Shown here in pieces: positions 13,682 through 21,309 of a DNA stretch of 34,177 nucleotides. The DNA is from Corallococcus sp. (GTDB lineage: Bacteria; Bacillota; Clostridia; Christensenellales; CAG-314), in contig JAMPAB010000012.1 of NCBI GenBank assembly GCA_023667435.1, positions 1 to 34,177 on the forward strand, written 5' to 3'. The position numbers and the translations under genes are program-made. The notes under the pieces were generated by a model. That model did not search any database. It was not told where the DNA came from and saw only the letters and a program-made list of their open reading frames with translations. Every line of letters begins with the position of its first letter. The first letter of the stretch is position 1.

Positions 13682-14530
13682 TTAACGTCGGGTATTTGCG
13701 TATCTGTCGATTTTGTCTATCAGCGTTTGCGTATCGTAACGCCCGTCGCGGTTTATGCGTTTTAACTTGTAGAGACATTTCGGTTCGCCGCGTTTGATTA
13801 CGTTTACGCCCTCGTTACAGGTAAATATCATTCTGAATCCCATATCAACGAGCGTTTGCTCGGTTAGCTTGCCGTACTTTCCGAACGGATAGGCAAAAAT
13901 TTTACATACGCTGCCGGTGTTTTCAAATATAATTTTTTGTAATTTTTCTACGTCGGCTTTCAGTGCCGTTACGTATTCCGCGTCGCTTTCGTCGGATTTT
14001 TGCGCTACACCGTATCGCGGTTTGAAGTTGTGCATATTGTAAGTGTGATTTCCTATCTCGATAACGCCGCTGTTAGATATTTCCGCAACCTCATCCCACG
14101 TTACGTGCGAGTAGTTGGGATTATCCTTATCTCCCGACGAGGTTGTAAAATCGGAGAACTTTCCTATTACGTTGAGAACTGCCGTCAGGTTGTATTTTTC
14201 CAAAAGAGGCTTTGCGTAATATAGGTTATTGTAGTGACCGTCGTCAAACGTAATCAAAATCGGTTTTTTCGGCAAATCGGATTTTCCGTCGACAAAATCT
14301 ATAACTTGCCTCGCGGTGACGGCGGTGTAACCGTCGCTTACTATACGCTTAAAGTCTTGTTCTAATTGCGTCGGCGATACTATATATACGCCGTTTTTAC
14401 TTTTCAACACGCTGTGATACATAATTACGGGTAAAATTACTTCGTCCGCTTCTGCGAACGTAATATTTACGGTTACGCAAACAGTCGAAAGCATTATTAT
14501 TACGGATATTACTGCGATAATTTTTTTCAT
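13682..14530 (-). CDS. Secreted polysaccharide deacetylase, NodB/PgaB-like (282 aa)
   Basis: A carbohydrate esterase family 4 type enzyme, probably removing acetyl groups from peptidoglycan or an exopolysaccharide outside the cell. The chosen start ATG (14530-14528, minus strand) gives a clean signal peptide, MKKIIAVISVIIMLSTVCVT, then a short mature lead to LPVIMYHSV. The NodB motifs are present: TFDDG with Asp96 and Asp97, the metal histidines in GNHTYNMH (162 and 167) and AYPFGKYG. A longer frame beginning at TTG 14659 is open, but its extra 43 residues look unlike a signal peptide. The ATG has no clear ribosome binding site. It is a single gene, convergent with the pyrophosphatase-like gene. 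Confidence 0.88.
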   Translation of the reverse strand: MKKIIAVISVIIMLSTVCVTVNITFAEADEVILPVIMYHSVLKSKNGVYIVSPTQLEQDFKRIVSDGYTAVTARQVIDFVDGKSDLPKKPILITFDDGHYNNLYYAKPLLEKYNLTAVLNVIGKFSDFTTSSGDKDNPNYSHVTWDEVAEISNSGVIEIGNHTYNMHNFKPRYGVAQKSDESDAEYVTALKADVEKLQKIIFENTGSVCKIFAYPFGKYGKLTEQTLVDMGFRMIFTCNEGVNVIKRGEPKCLYKLKRINRDGRYDTQTLIDKIDRYANTRR

Positions 14531-14827
14531 AATGTAAGTATGCGTAATTTTACATTGTTTATCGCTTTGCGCATTAGCCGCGTCGGTTTGCGTTGACACG
14601 CGCAAGCGCGCGAGAAAAGCGGTCTGAATTTGCAGTATCTTTTTAGCGTGTCGTTTCAAATATTGCGCGCTATAAATTTATGTCATTTTTTGATAATCTG
14701 AAATTCAGACGAAGATCTCCTGCTTTCACGCGCTATCGGAATTACTGTTTAGGAAATTTTTACGCGCATTTTTAAATAATCCGCCTGTTTTCGTATATTT
14801 TTTCGTTTTTTAAATCACAATAAAGTT
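14531..14827. other. Divergent intergenic region between deacetylase and spore cluster
   Basis: No gene was seen. It contains a 13-base palindrome TCTGAAATTCAGA (14697-14709). No clear sigma-A promoter was found; a sporulation-type promoter for the gene at 14828 is possible, but I could not identify one with confidence. Confidence 0.4.
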
Positions 14828-15346
14828 ATGATAGTTTGTACTGCAACGTTGTTGTTTCTTTTGTTTGTCTTTGCTCCTTTTAAGGTGACAATGTTAGCGC
14901 AAGTTTATCTTCATAGACTTACGGTTGATATTCAAGCAAAAGTGTACAATTTTATTACGGTATTTAGCGAAACTATTATGTTACGCGGTAAATATCTCGT
15001 ATGTAACGGTACAGTAGAAACGGATCTGGACGTAACCCAAATCGATAAAAATAACGGCATAGACTTGACCGAATGTCTGACGCTGGACAAGTTTTTTGTA
15101 TCATTACAAAACAACGTTGCCACAATTTCCTCCAAAACACTTTTGGTTGAAAACGTAATCGCGGCATTTGTTACAAGCCTTGCAACTAAAATATCGAATT
15201 GCAAAATAGCAAGCGAAGTAGTCGCTTGTTTGAACGAAAGCAGGGTTTGTTTACAGGTGTCCGTAAGCGCCAACGTTGCAGAACTATCATTTTGTTTGTT
15301 AAAGCAAGGAGTCAGATTATGGATGCGCAAATCAGCGAAATCGTAG
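14828..15346 (+). CDS. Small membrane-anchored protein upstream of gerW, possibly YtfI-like (172 aa)
   Basis: Not recognised with certainty. The protein starts with one hydrophobic segment (MIVCTATLLFLLFVFAPF) and continues as a soluble domain rich in beta-like stretches, ending with a basic tail. Its place directly before gerW (ytfJ) matches ytfI, a DUF2953 family gene of spore formers, and the length and single N-terminal anchor fit; clear sequence motifs were not found, so this rests on context. It overlaps gerW by 28 bases and carries the gerW ribosome binding site within its coding sequence. No good ribosome binding site precedes its own ATG. Expression during sporulation is inferred from the neighbours. 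Confidence 0.7.
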   Translation: MIVCTATLLFLLFVFAPFKVTMLAQVYLHRLTVDIQAKVYNFITVFSETIMLRGKYLVCNGTVETDLDVTQIDKNNGIDLTECLTLDKFFVSLQNNVATISSKTLLVENVIAAFVTSLATKISNCKIASEVVACLNESRVCLQVSVSANVAELSFCLLKQGVRLWMRKSAKS

Positions 15347-15681
15347 AAACCGCAGTGTCGAATTTGAGTAAAGTTGCGGAGGTCAATACAATAATAGGCA
15401 AGCCTCTTATAACGATGGACGGCACGACGGTGCTGCCCGTGTCTCAAATCAATTTTGCTTTTATGGCGGGCGGCGGAGAATACGGCAACGGTAAATCGCT
15501 TAAGCGTGAAAATAACTCGAACTTTGCAGGCGGATCGGGCGGCGGGGCGAGTTTGACGCCCGTGTGTTTTCTGATTATCAACAAGGACGGAGTAAAGGTG
15601 TTAGATACAGAGAAAAGCAATACGCTGGAAAAAATTTTCGACGTAGCGAAAGATTTGGCAAATACTTTTAAGAAAGACTAA
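15319..15681 (+). CDS. ytfJ: GerW family sporulation protein YtfJ (120 aa)
   Basis: YtfJ/GerW is a forespore-expressed protein conserved in endospore formers and needed for normal germination in Bacillus. The family features are present: IIGKPLITMDGTTVLPVSQI, the glycine-rich centre (FMAGGGEYGNG, then FAGGSGGGASLTPVCFLIIN) and VKVLDTEK. The ATG at 15319 follows AAGGAG (15306-15311) with seven bases of spacing; the frame is open further upstream but has no signal there. The start lies inside the preceding gene and the stop shares one base with the carboxypeptidase start (TAATG), so three genes are coupled. Its presence is good evidence for a spore-forming host lineage. Confidence 0.94.
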   Translation: MDAQISEIVETAVSNLSKVAEVNTIIGKPLITMDGTTVLPVSQINFAFMAGGGEYGNGKSLKRENNSNFAGGSGGGASLTPVCFLIINKDGVKVLDTEKSNTLEKIFDVAKDLANTFKKD

Positions 15682-16721
15682 TGAAAAACAATTTATATAA
15701 AGCGATTGTAATACTGTTATTTATACTTCTGCTGGGGATGGCAGGGGGATCGTTTGCGTTCGGCGAAGGCAGTTTTTCTTCTTCGGCTCAGAGCGCGGTT
15801 GTAATGGAGAGAAGCTCGCATAGAATACTTTACGGTAAAAATTGTGACGCGCATTTGCCGATGGCAAGCACAACGAAGATTGTGACTGCCTTGACGGTAT
15901 TAAATAATTCCGACTTAGACGACGTCGTGGAAATTCCTCAATCGGCTTGCGGGATAGAAGGTTCGTCTATATATTTACGGGCGGGAGAACATTTAACCGT
16001 CAGGGAACTTTTGTACGGGTTGATGCTCCGCAGCGGAAACGATGCGGCAACTGCTTTGGCACTGCATACGGCGGGAAGCGTAGAAGCTTTTGCCGAAATG
16101 ATGAATGAAACGTCCGTTGCGTTTGGTTGTTCGGACAGTAATTTCGTTAATCCGCACGGGTTGCACGACGACAGGCATTATACGTCTGCGCGAGACCTGG
16201 CAGTTATAACGTGCGCCGCATTGGAAAACTCCGACTTCGCGGAGATCGTTTCGACGAAAACGGCGCGAATTTCCAACGAAGGTTACGAATACGACCGCGT
16301 GTTGATAAATAAGAACAAACTGCTTTCTGCGTACGATTTTGCCGACGGGGTAAAAACCGGTTACACGAGGAAAGCGGGACGTTGTTTTGTGGGAAGCGCT
16401 ACGAAAAACGGCATGCAAGTGGTGGTCGTTGTCCTTAATTGCGGTCCTATGTTCGAAGAAACGGCAAGCATGCTTGACGTTGCATTCGAGGAATACCGTC
16501 TGGAAAATATAGTGCCGCAAAATAAGGTGTGCGGTATGTTCGATGCGGGCGGCAAACTTTGTTATTATATCTGCGCCGACGGTTTTACTTATCCCGTCAA
16601 AGAAGACGATGAAATATCTGTCGAACTGATTGCTGACAGTCAATCGGGCAGCATAGAGGTGTTCGTCAACGGCGCGAGCGTGTTTACGCGCAGTTTGCAT
16701 GAAAAATATATAATGAACTGA
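15681..16721 (+). CDS. D-alanyl-D-alanine carboxypeptidase, DacF/DacB-like (346 aa)
   Basis: A low-molecular-weight penicillin-binding protein that trims the terminal D-Ala from peptidoglycan stem peptides; in spore formers such enzymes tune cortex cross-linking. It has a signal peptide (about 1-28) and the three serine-acyltransferase motifs: STTK with Ser63 and Lys66, SGN at 118-120 and KTG at 225-227. FVNPHGLHDDRHYTSARDLA is typical of peptidase S11. A short beta-rich C-terminal part follows; with 346 residues it is somewhat shorter than DacF of Bacillus. The ATG overlaps the gerW stop by one base. The gerW-dac-rluB order is common in clostridia. The choice between DacB and DacF cannot be made from motifs. 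Confidence 0.94.
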   Translation: MKNNLYKAIVILLFILLLGMAGGSFAFGEGSFSSSAQSAVVMERSSHRILYGKNCDAHLPMASTTKIVTALTVLNNSDLDDVVEIPQSACGIEGSSIYLRAGEHLTVRELLYGLMLRSGNDAATALALHTAGSVEAFAEMMNETSVAFGCSDSNFVNPHGLHDDRHYTSARDLAVITCAALENSDFAEIVSTKTARISNEGYEYDRVLINKNKLLSAYDFADGVKTGYTRKAGRCFVGSATKNGMQVVVVVLNCGPMFEETASMLDVAFEEYRLENIVPQNKVCGMFDAGGKLCYYICADGFTYPVKEDDEISVELIADSQSGSIEVFVNGASVFTRSLHEKYIMN

Positions 16722-16804
16722 CGGCGGCGACGTAACGTATTTTGCAGTTTTAAGTTAAACTTATGAATATTTATTTGCCGAGTTCCGCGAAGTATCGAAG
16801 ACGT

Positions 16805-16839
16805 AGTCTGCGCTTTGAATACTTGCGCGGACTTTTTTT
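16805..16839 (+). terminator. Terminator after the carboxypeptidase gene
   Basis: AGTCTGCGC (16805-16813) pairs with GCGCGGACT (16825-16833), with one G-U pair, 11-base loop, and seven T (16833-16839). An earlier arm at 16781-16795 can also pair with the same right arm. Confidence 0.85.
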
Positions 16840-17237
16840 GCGCTGTTTTGGAACGGCGACGTCGCGTTGATTGCGACCGAATTTAAAGTTCCGCTGAAAC
16901 AATTTGACCTAAAAATCTCTATTGAAAAATAAACCTACCTGCAGGCAGCAGTTGACGACGTTTAACTAACTGTTATTGCATCGCGCCGAGTTTGCAGGGC
17001 TGTCTTGTCGGAAATTACCGGTAGCGTACGGTATAAGAATTGCCGTCGCAGATAAGTTTAGAATAAAAGAGACGTTGTCGGTTACACTGTTTCGTAATTG
17101 CACAGATTCGCGAATATGCCGACGAACGTCGGTTTTGAATAGGAGTTGACTTTTCTGTTTTGCGCAAACGCTTGATTTTTTTATCAAAAACAATTACTAT
17201 ATAAAAGTTGAATACAATGCAACCGTCGGAGGCGTTT
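16840..17237. other. Intergenic region between dac and rluB
   Basis: No gene was seen. It holds one 18-bp palindromic motif (16950-16967), a small CCGAC/GTCGG hairpin followed by TTTT (17119-17136), and the rluB ribosome binding site CGGAGG (17227-17232). No well-spaced sigma-A promoter was found. Confidence 0.4.
16950..16967 (+). repeat. 18-bp palindromic motif, copy 2
   Basis: AGTTGACGACGTTTAACT matches the consensus AGTTRRCGACGTYYAACT. Unlike the other copies it has no recognisable hairpin repeat beside it. Confidence 0.5.
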
Positions 17238-17939
17238 ATGGTTAGGTTGAATAAATATCTTGCAGATTGCGGAGTCGGAAGCCGCAGAGAGTGCGACTCG
17301 TTGATTGCGGACGGATTTGTCAAAGTAAACGGTAAGGTCGCAAAACTCGGTGCGACGGTTGAAGAGGGCGACAAGGTGACTGTAAAAAACTCGCGCGTCG
17401 GCGACAAACAAAAGGCCTATTACATTATGCTTCACAAACCCAAAGGGTGCGTAACGACCGTAAAAGACGATTTGGGGCGTAAAACCGTTATGGACCTTGT
17501 AGATATCAAAGCTCGACTTTTTCCCGTAGGAAGGCTCGATTACGACACCGAAGGATTGCTTCTGTTGACAAACGACGGGGAGTTGGCAAACCGTTTGACG
17601 CATCCGCGTAATGAAATCAACAAAACTTACGTTTGCCGAATTTCGGGCATATTGCAGGAGAGCGAACGCCGTCAAATGGAAAAAGGCGTTTTGATAGACG
17701 GGATCAGAACGGCGCCTGCAAAGGTCAAAATCTTAGAACAGGATCAACATCACACTCGCTGCGAGGTTACGATTCACGAAGGAAAAAATCATCAGGTTAA
17801 AAAAATGTTCGAGGCTGTCGGTAAAGAAGTGGAGTTTTTAAAACGCGTAGCGATCGGAGATTTGCGGCTAGGCGGACTTAAACGCGGAACATACCGTTTT
17901 TTAAACGATTACGAAATCGAATATTTGAAAAAGATGTAA
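17238..17939 (+). CDS. rluB: Pseudouridine synthase RluB/RsuA family (233 aa)
   Basis: RluB-type enzymes isomerise a uridine of 23S rRNA helix 89 near the peptidyl transferase centre. The protein has an N-terminal S4 RNA-binding domain (about 1-48, MVRLNKYLADCGVGSRRECD) and the synthase domain with catalytic Asp in PVGRLDYDTEGLLLLTNDG, then NKTY and the IHEGKNHQVKKMF motif. Length is normal. ATG 17238 is five bases after CGGAGG; in-frame upstream starts at 17208 and 17217 lie before this site. In Bacillus rluB also follows spore peptidoglycan genes, so the context is ordinary. The exact target base is inferred from the family. Confidence 0.94.
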   Translation: MVRLNKYLADCGVGSRRECDSLIADGFVKVNGKVAKLGATVEEGDKVTVKNSRVGDKQKAYYIMLHKPKGCVTTVKDDLGRKTVMDLVDIKARLFPVGRLDYDTEGLLLLTNDGELANRLTHPRNEINKTYVCRISGILQESERRQMEKGVLIDGIRTAPAKVKILEQDQHHTRCEVTIHEGKNHQVKKMFEAVGKEVEFLKRVAIGDLRLGGLKRGTYRFLNDYEIEYLKKM

Positions 17940-18078
17940 CCGCGCGTTATTTAAGTTTGATTGCCTCTTGGCATTAAAAGTTACTTACGGCGTTTATTGC
18001 GCGTAAATGAGCAGCTTTGTAAAACGATACCGTAGACCAACGTACAATTAAAAAAAAATCTATCGGGGAATAACTGGC

Positions 18079-18828
18079 ATGAAAATTCTTCTTACAAACG
18101 ATGACGGATATGAAAGCTCGGGTTTGATGCTTCTTTGCGAAAAACTTGTCGAACTGCAACACGACGTGTACGTTGTCGCGCCGAACGGACAACGCTCCGC
18201 TTTTTCCCATTCGGTCAATTTACATACGGACCTTATGATTCGCAAACTCGACGGTTATTGCGGCGCTAAAGCTGCGTATATCACTTCGGGTACGCCTGCG
18301 GACTGCGTAAAGTTTGCTGTGGCGACACTCGGAGAAACGGCGTTCGATCTGGTAATATCGGGTCCTAATAACGGAGAAAATCTCGGTTTTGCGGTTATAT
18401 ATTCGGGAACGGTAGCGGCGGCGGAAGAAGGCGTGCTTTGCGGAATACGCAGTATAGCTTTGTCGCGTGTGGGATGGTTTGCCGACGGCGGCTCTTTCGC
18501 GGCGGCGGTAGAGTACGTCGCCGACAATTTGACGTACTTGTACGACAATTGTAAACCGTATTCTTTGCTCAATATAAACGTGCCTAATTTGCCTCTGTCG
18601 CAGGCGTCGGGGGTTAAAGTTTGTCCGCTCAATACTTCGAGGATATTCTTCGACCGTTTCGAGCGCGTGGAGAACGATATGTGGCGTATCAGCGGCGAAC
18701 GCGCGCCGCTGCCTAAAAGTTACGACGACATTACGTTGAGCGAGGAAGGTTTTATTACGATAACTCCCGTATCGGTACTGCGAACCGATTACGACTTGCT
18801 CGAAAAATTAGAGGGCGCCGACAAATGA
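18079..18828 (+). CDS. surE: 5'-nucleotidase SurE (249 aa)
   Basis: SurE is a metal-dependent phosphatase acting on nucleoside monophosphates and is linked to stationary-phase survival. Its metal-binding Asp8-Asp9 in LTNDDGYES, Ser40 in NGQRSAFSHSV and Asn97 in SGPNNGENLG are present, as is YSGTVAAAEEG (108-118). Length is typical. The start follows GGGGAAT with a rather long spacing. The stop overlaps the next gene as ATGA. SurE is common in proteobacteria and found in many clostridia; the neighbourhood gives no extra clue to function. Confidence 0.95.
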   Translation: MKILLTNDDGYESSGLMLLCEKLVELQHDVYVVAPNGQRSAFSHSVNLHTDLMIRKLDGYCGAKAAYITSGTPADCVKFAVATLGETAFDLVISGPNNGENLGFAVIYSGTVAAAEEGVLCGIRSIALSRVGWFADGGSFAAAVEYVADNLTYLYDNCKPYSLLNINVPNLPLSQASGVKVCPLNTSRIFFDRFERVENDMWRISGERAPLPKSYDDITLSEEGFITITPVSVLRTDYDLLEKLEGADK

Positions 18829-20045
18829 AAGTAGCGGTGATAGGCGGAGGTCCTGCAGGAATGATGGCGGCTATTGCCGCCGCAGAAAACGGCGGAGAAG
18901 TCACTCTGTTTGAAAAGAACGAGAAACTCGGCAAGAAATTGTACATAAGCGGTAAAGGCAGATGCAATCTTACGAACGACTGTTTGCCGAATGACTTTTT
19001 GAAAAATATCGCGAGTAACGGTAAATTTCTATACGGCGCAATCAACAAGTTCTCGCCGCAAGATACGTACTCTTTTTGCGAGTCAAACGGTTTGCCTCTT
19101 AAAATCGAGCGCGGAAACCGCGTATTTCCCGCTTCAGATAAATCAAGCGACGTAATAAAGGCTTTTTCTTCTGTTTTATCCCGTTTGAACGTCAAAATTG
19201 TTCTTAATAACGAAATTATAAGCGTTTCTCCTTCGAAAAACGGATTTTCGTTAACTACTATTACAGACATACTATTGTTCGACAAGGTAATAATTGCCAC
19301 AGGGGGAGTAACTTACAGCGCAACGGGCAGCAACGGCGACGGCTACCGATTCGCCGAATCTTTGGGGCATAGCGTCGTAAGTTTGCGTCCTGCCCTGTGC
19401 CACATGCGTTGCGGCGGTACCGCAGATCTCGAAGGTTTGGCTCTGAAAAACGTTACGGTAAAACTTTGCGACGGCAGCGGAAGCGCCGTAGACGGCGAAT
19501 TCGGCGAAATGCTGTTTACCGACGACGGCATATCCGGTCCTGCCGTTTTGACGCTTTCTTCGCGTATTAACAGGCTGTCGACAGATAGGTTCAGTATCAG
19601 TATCGATTTAAAACCTGCGCTCGATTCGGATAAGCTCGACGCGCGAATTCTGCGTGATTTTTCGAAAAGCTTAAATAAAGATTTCGGTAATTCTTTGAAC
19701 GGATTGCTTCCCGAAAGACTTATCAAAGCCGTAGTAAAGCAATGCGGCATACCTTTCGACAAGAAGGTGAATCAAATTACCGCCGTCGAACGGTTTAGCT
19801 TGGTAAAAACGCTAAAAGGATTGACTTTTCCTTTTAAAGGTTTGGACGACGTCGAACACGGAATCGTTACGGCAGGGGGCGTCGACGTTAAGGAAGTAAA
19901 TCCTTCCACTATGGAAAGTAAAAAGCGTAACGGTCTTTATTTTGCAGGCGAAGTTTTGGACGTCGACGCTTACACGGGCGGGTTTAATATTCAATGCGCA
20001 TTGTCTACGGGTTACGTGGCAGGTAAAAGCGCGGTTGAAAAATAA
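18825..20045 (+). CDS. HI0933/YhiN-family FAD-dependent flavoprotein (406 aa)
   Basis: A putative NAD(P)/FAD-dependent oxidoreductase of the HI0933 (YhiN, BaiN-like) family; substrates are generally unknown. The N-terminal dinucleotide fold starts VAVIGGGPAGMMAAIAAAENG with FEKNEKLGKKLYISGKGRCN, a family hallmark. The central IIATGGVTYSATGSNGDGY and the C-terminal GLYFAGEVLDVDAYTGGFNI, followed by a stretch ending in GYVAGKSA, complete the FAD site. Length is normal and the frame intact. Its ATG overlaps the surE stop, so the two are translated together. Chorismate mutase follows after 11 bases. Confidence 0.93.
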   Translation: MKVAVIGGGPAGMMAAIAAAENGGEVTLFEKNEKLGKKLYISGKGRCNLTNDCLPNDFLKNIASNGKFLYGAINKFSPQDTYSFCESNGLPLKIERGNRVFPASDKSSDVIKAFSSVLSRLNVKIVLNNEIISVSPSKNGFSLTTITDILLFDKVIIATGGVTYSATGSNGDGYRFAESLGHSVVSLRPALCHMRCGGTADLEGLALKNVTVKLCDGSGSAVDGEFGEMLFTDDGISGPAVLTLSSRINRLSTDRFSISIDLKPALDSDKLDARILRDFSKSLNKDFGNSLNGLLPERLIKAVVKQCGIPFDKKVNQITAVERFSLVKTLKGLTFPFKGLDDVEHGIVTAGGVDVKEVNPSTMESKKRNGLYFAGEVLDVDAYTGGFNIQCALSTGYVAGKSAVEK

Positions 20046-20056
20046 GGAGATTTATT

Positions 20057-20407
20057 ATGGGCGCTATACGAGGCGCAATTTGCGCGCTTAATACCGAAAA
20101 AGACATTTCTGAGAAGTCCGTCAGGATGTTATCCGAAATATTAAAAATGAATTCCCTTAAACCGAATGAAATATCCGCCGTTTTTTTCTCGGTTACCGAC
20201 GATTTGGATGCCTGTTATCCCGCAAAAGCAGTGCGAGAGCATTTCGGCATGCGGCAAGCGGCTTTTATGTGCTTTCGCGAGATGTCTGTGAAAAACGCTC
20301 TTTCCCGTTGTATCAGAGTATGCGTATTTACGGACAAAATATTGCAAAAGGATTGTAAACATTGCTATTTGGGCAAAGCCGCAACGTTGCGTCCCGATTT
20401 GGCGTAG
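20057..20407 (+). CDS. aroH: Chorismate mutase, AroH type (116 aa)
   Basis: AroH converts chorismate to prephenate for phenylalanine and tyrosine synthesis. The monofunctional trimeric AroH fold is recognised by RGAICALNTEKD at the start (active-site Arg), FSVTDDLDACYPAKAVRE, the glutamate in FREMSV, the arginine in CIRVCVF and the closing HCYLGKAATLRPDL. Length is close to the 120-127 of Bacillus homologues. AAGGAG lies in the gap after the flavoprotein gene with good spacing to ATG 20057. It seems to be the last gene of the surE transcript. Confidence 0.93.
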   Translation: MGAIRGAICALNTEKDISEKSVRMLSEILKMNSLKPNEISAVFFSVTDDLDACYPAKAVREHFGMRQAAFMCFREMSVKNALSRCIRVCVFTDKILQKDCKHCYLGKAATLRPDLA

Positions 20408-20479
20408 CGGAGGCATATATTTTGCGCGTCCTTGTATTTTGCGACATTTCAGCTTTTAAAGCAACATAGACTTTTTTTA

Positions 20480-20508
20480 TTGACTAATATCCCGTCTTTT
20501 GATAAAAT
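20480..20508 (+). promoter_or_regulatory. Sigma-A promoter of the plsC-ispH operon
   Basis: TTGACT (20480-20485), 17-base spacer, TAAAAT (20503-20508). The predicted start is near 20515, about 33 bases before the plsC ATG. Confidence 0.75.
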
Positions 20509-20547
20509 TAACAACGTAACATTCATTATCTGTCGAACGGAGGCTTG

Positions 20548-21309
20548 ATGAACAAATTTGTCAATTCGCTCGTCAGGATTTTACGCGTCGCTTTTCGTCC
20601 GTTTTTTCCTGTAAGAGTTTTCGGCGAAAGAAATATTCCTAATAAGAAAAGTTTATTGGTAGGGAATCACGTTTCCGGTTGGGATCCTATTATTTTTACT
20701 ATGTGGACCAAAAACGTCATGTCTTTCGTATACAAAGCGGAATTCCGTAAAATCCCTCTTTTGCGTTGGGCATTTGACGGTCTCGATTGCGTGCCCGTCA
20801 GACGCGGCGACATAGATATGAACGCTACCAAATCGATTTTACATTTGCTTCACAACGACAAAGCGGTTTTTCTTTTCCCCGAAGGAACGCGTAATCCCAA
20901 CGTAGACTGCTTACATAAGTTTCACACGGGAGCTGCGCTGTTTGCAATCAAGACCCGTTCGCCCATCCGTCCTTTTTACATATGGGATAAATCGAAAGCT
21001 TGCAGGAAGAATTATATGCTCATAGGCGAGGAATTTACTCTGGACGAGTTTTATGACAAACCTATTACGCACGAGAATTTGGAAAAGGCAACCGAAGCGA
21101 TACAAAAACGCGTTGACGATTTGCGAATCAGGTTAAACGAATATCTCGACGCTAAGGGAGTCAAACGCAGAAAGCGCACGCGTAAAGAAATAGAAAAAAT
21201 CGAAGCTTATAACAGCAAGCAGCGTACGCTGCTCAAACAGTTGGAAGAAAAACAGCAGAAACAGGATTGCTTAAACGACGGAAGCGCAAGCGGAGGCGAA
21301 CGCAAGTGA
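20548..21309 (+). CDS. plsC: 1-acyl-sn-glycerol-3-phosphate acyltransferase PlsC (253 aa)
   Basis: PlsC adds the second acyl chain to lysophosphatidic acid in phospholipid synthesis at the membrane. The acyltransferase motifs are present: H41-x4-D46 in GNHVSGWDP, the VPVRRG block at 82-87, FPEGTR at 110-115 and a proline-rich SPIRPFY. The last 45-50 residues are an unusual highly charged tail (RRKRTRKEIEKIEA and KQLEEKQQKQ), probably a helix. I choose ATG 20548, four bases after GGAGG (20539-20543), over TTG 20545. The end overlaps the ispH start (GTGA), and the ispH ribosome binding site lies in this tail. Confidence 0.93.
   Translation: MNKFVNSLVRILRVAFRPFFPVRVFGERNIPNKKSLLVGNHVSGWDPIIFTMWTKNVMSFVYKAEFRKIPLLRWAFDGLDCVPVRRGDIDMNATKSILHLLHNDKAVFLFPEGTRNPNVDCLHKFHTGAALFAIKTRSPIRPFYIWDKSKACRKNYMLIGEEFTLDEFYDKPITHENLEKATEAIQKRVDDLRIRLNEYLDAKGVKRRKRTRKEIEKIEAYNSKQRTLLKQLEEKQQKQDCLNDGSASGGERK

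Noticed and set aside
14531..14659. 43-residue N-terminal extension of the polysaccharide deacetylase from TTG 14659
   Set aside because: The later ATG gives a clean signal peptide at the very N-terminus; the extension would bury it.
15199..15318. Upstream extension of gerW
   Set aside because: It overlaps the preceding gene in another frame, has no ribosome binding site, and the AAGGAG at 15306-15311 clearly points to ATG 15319.
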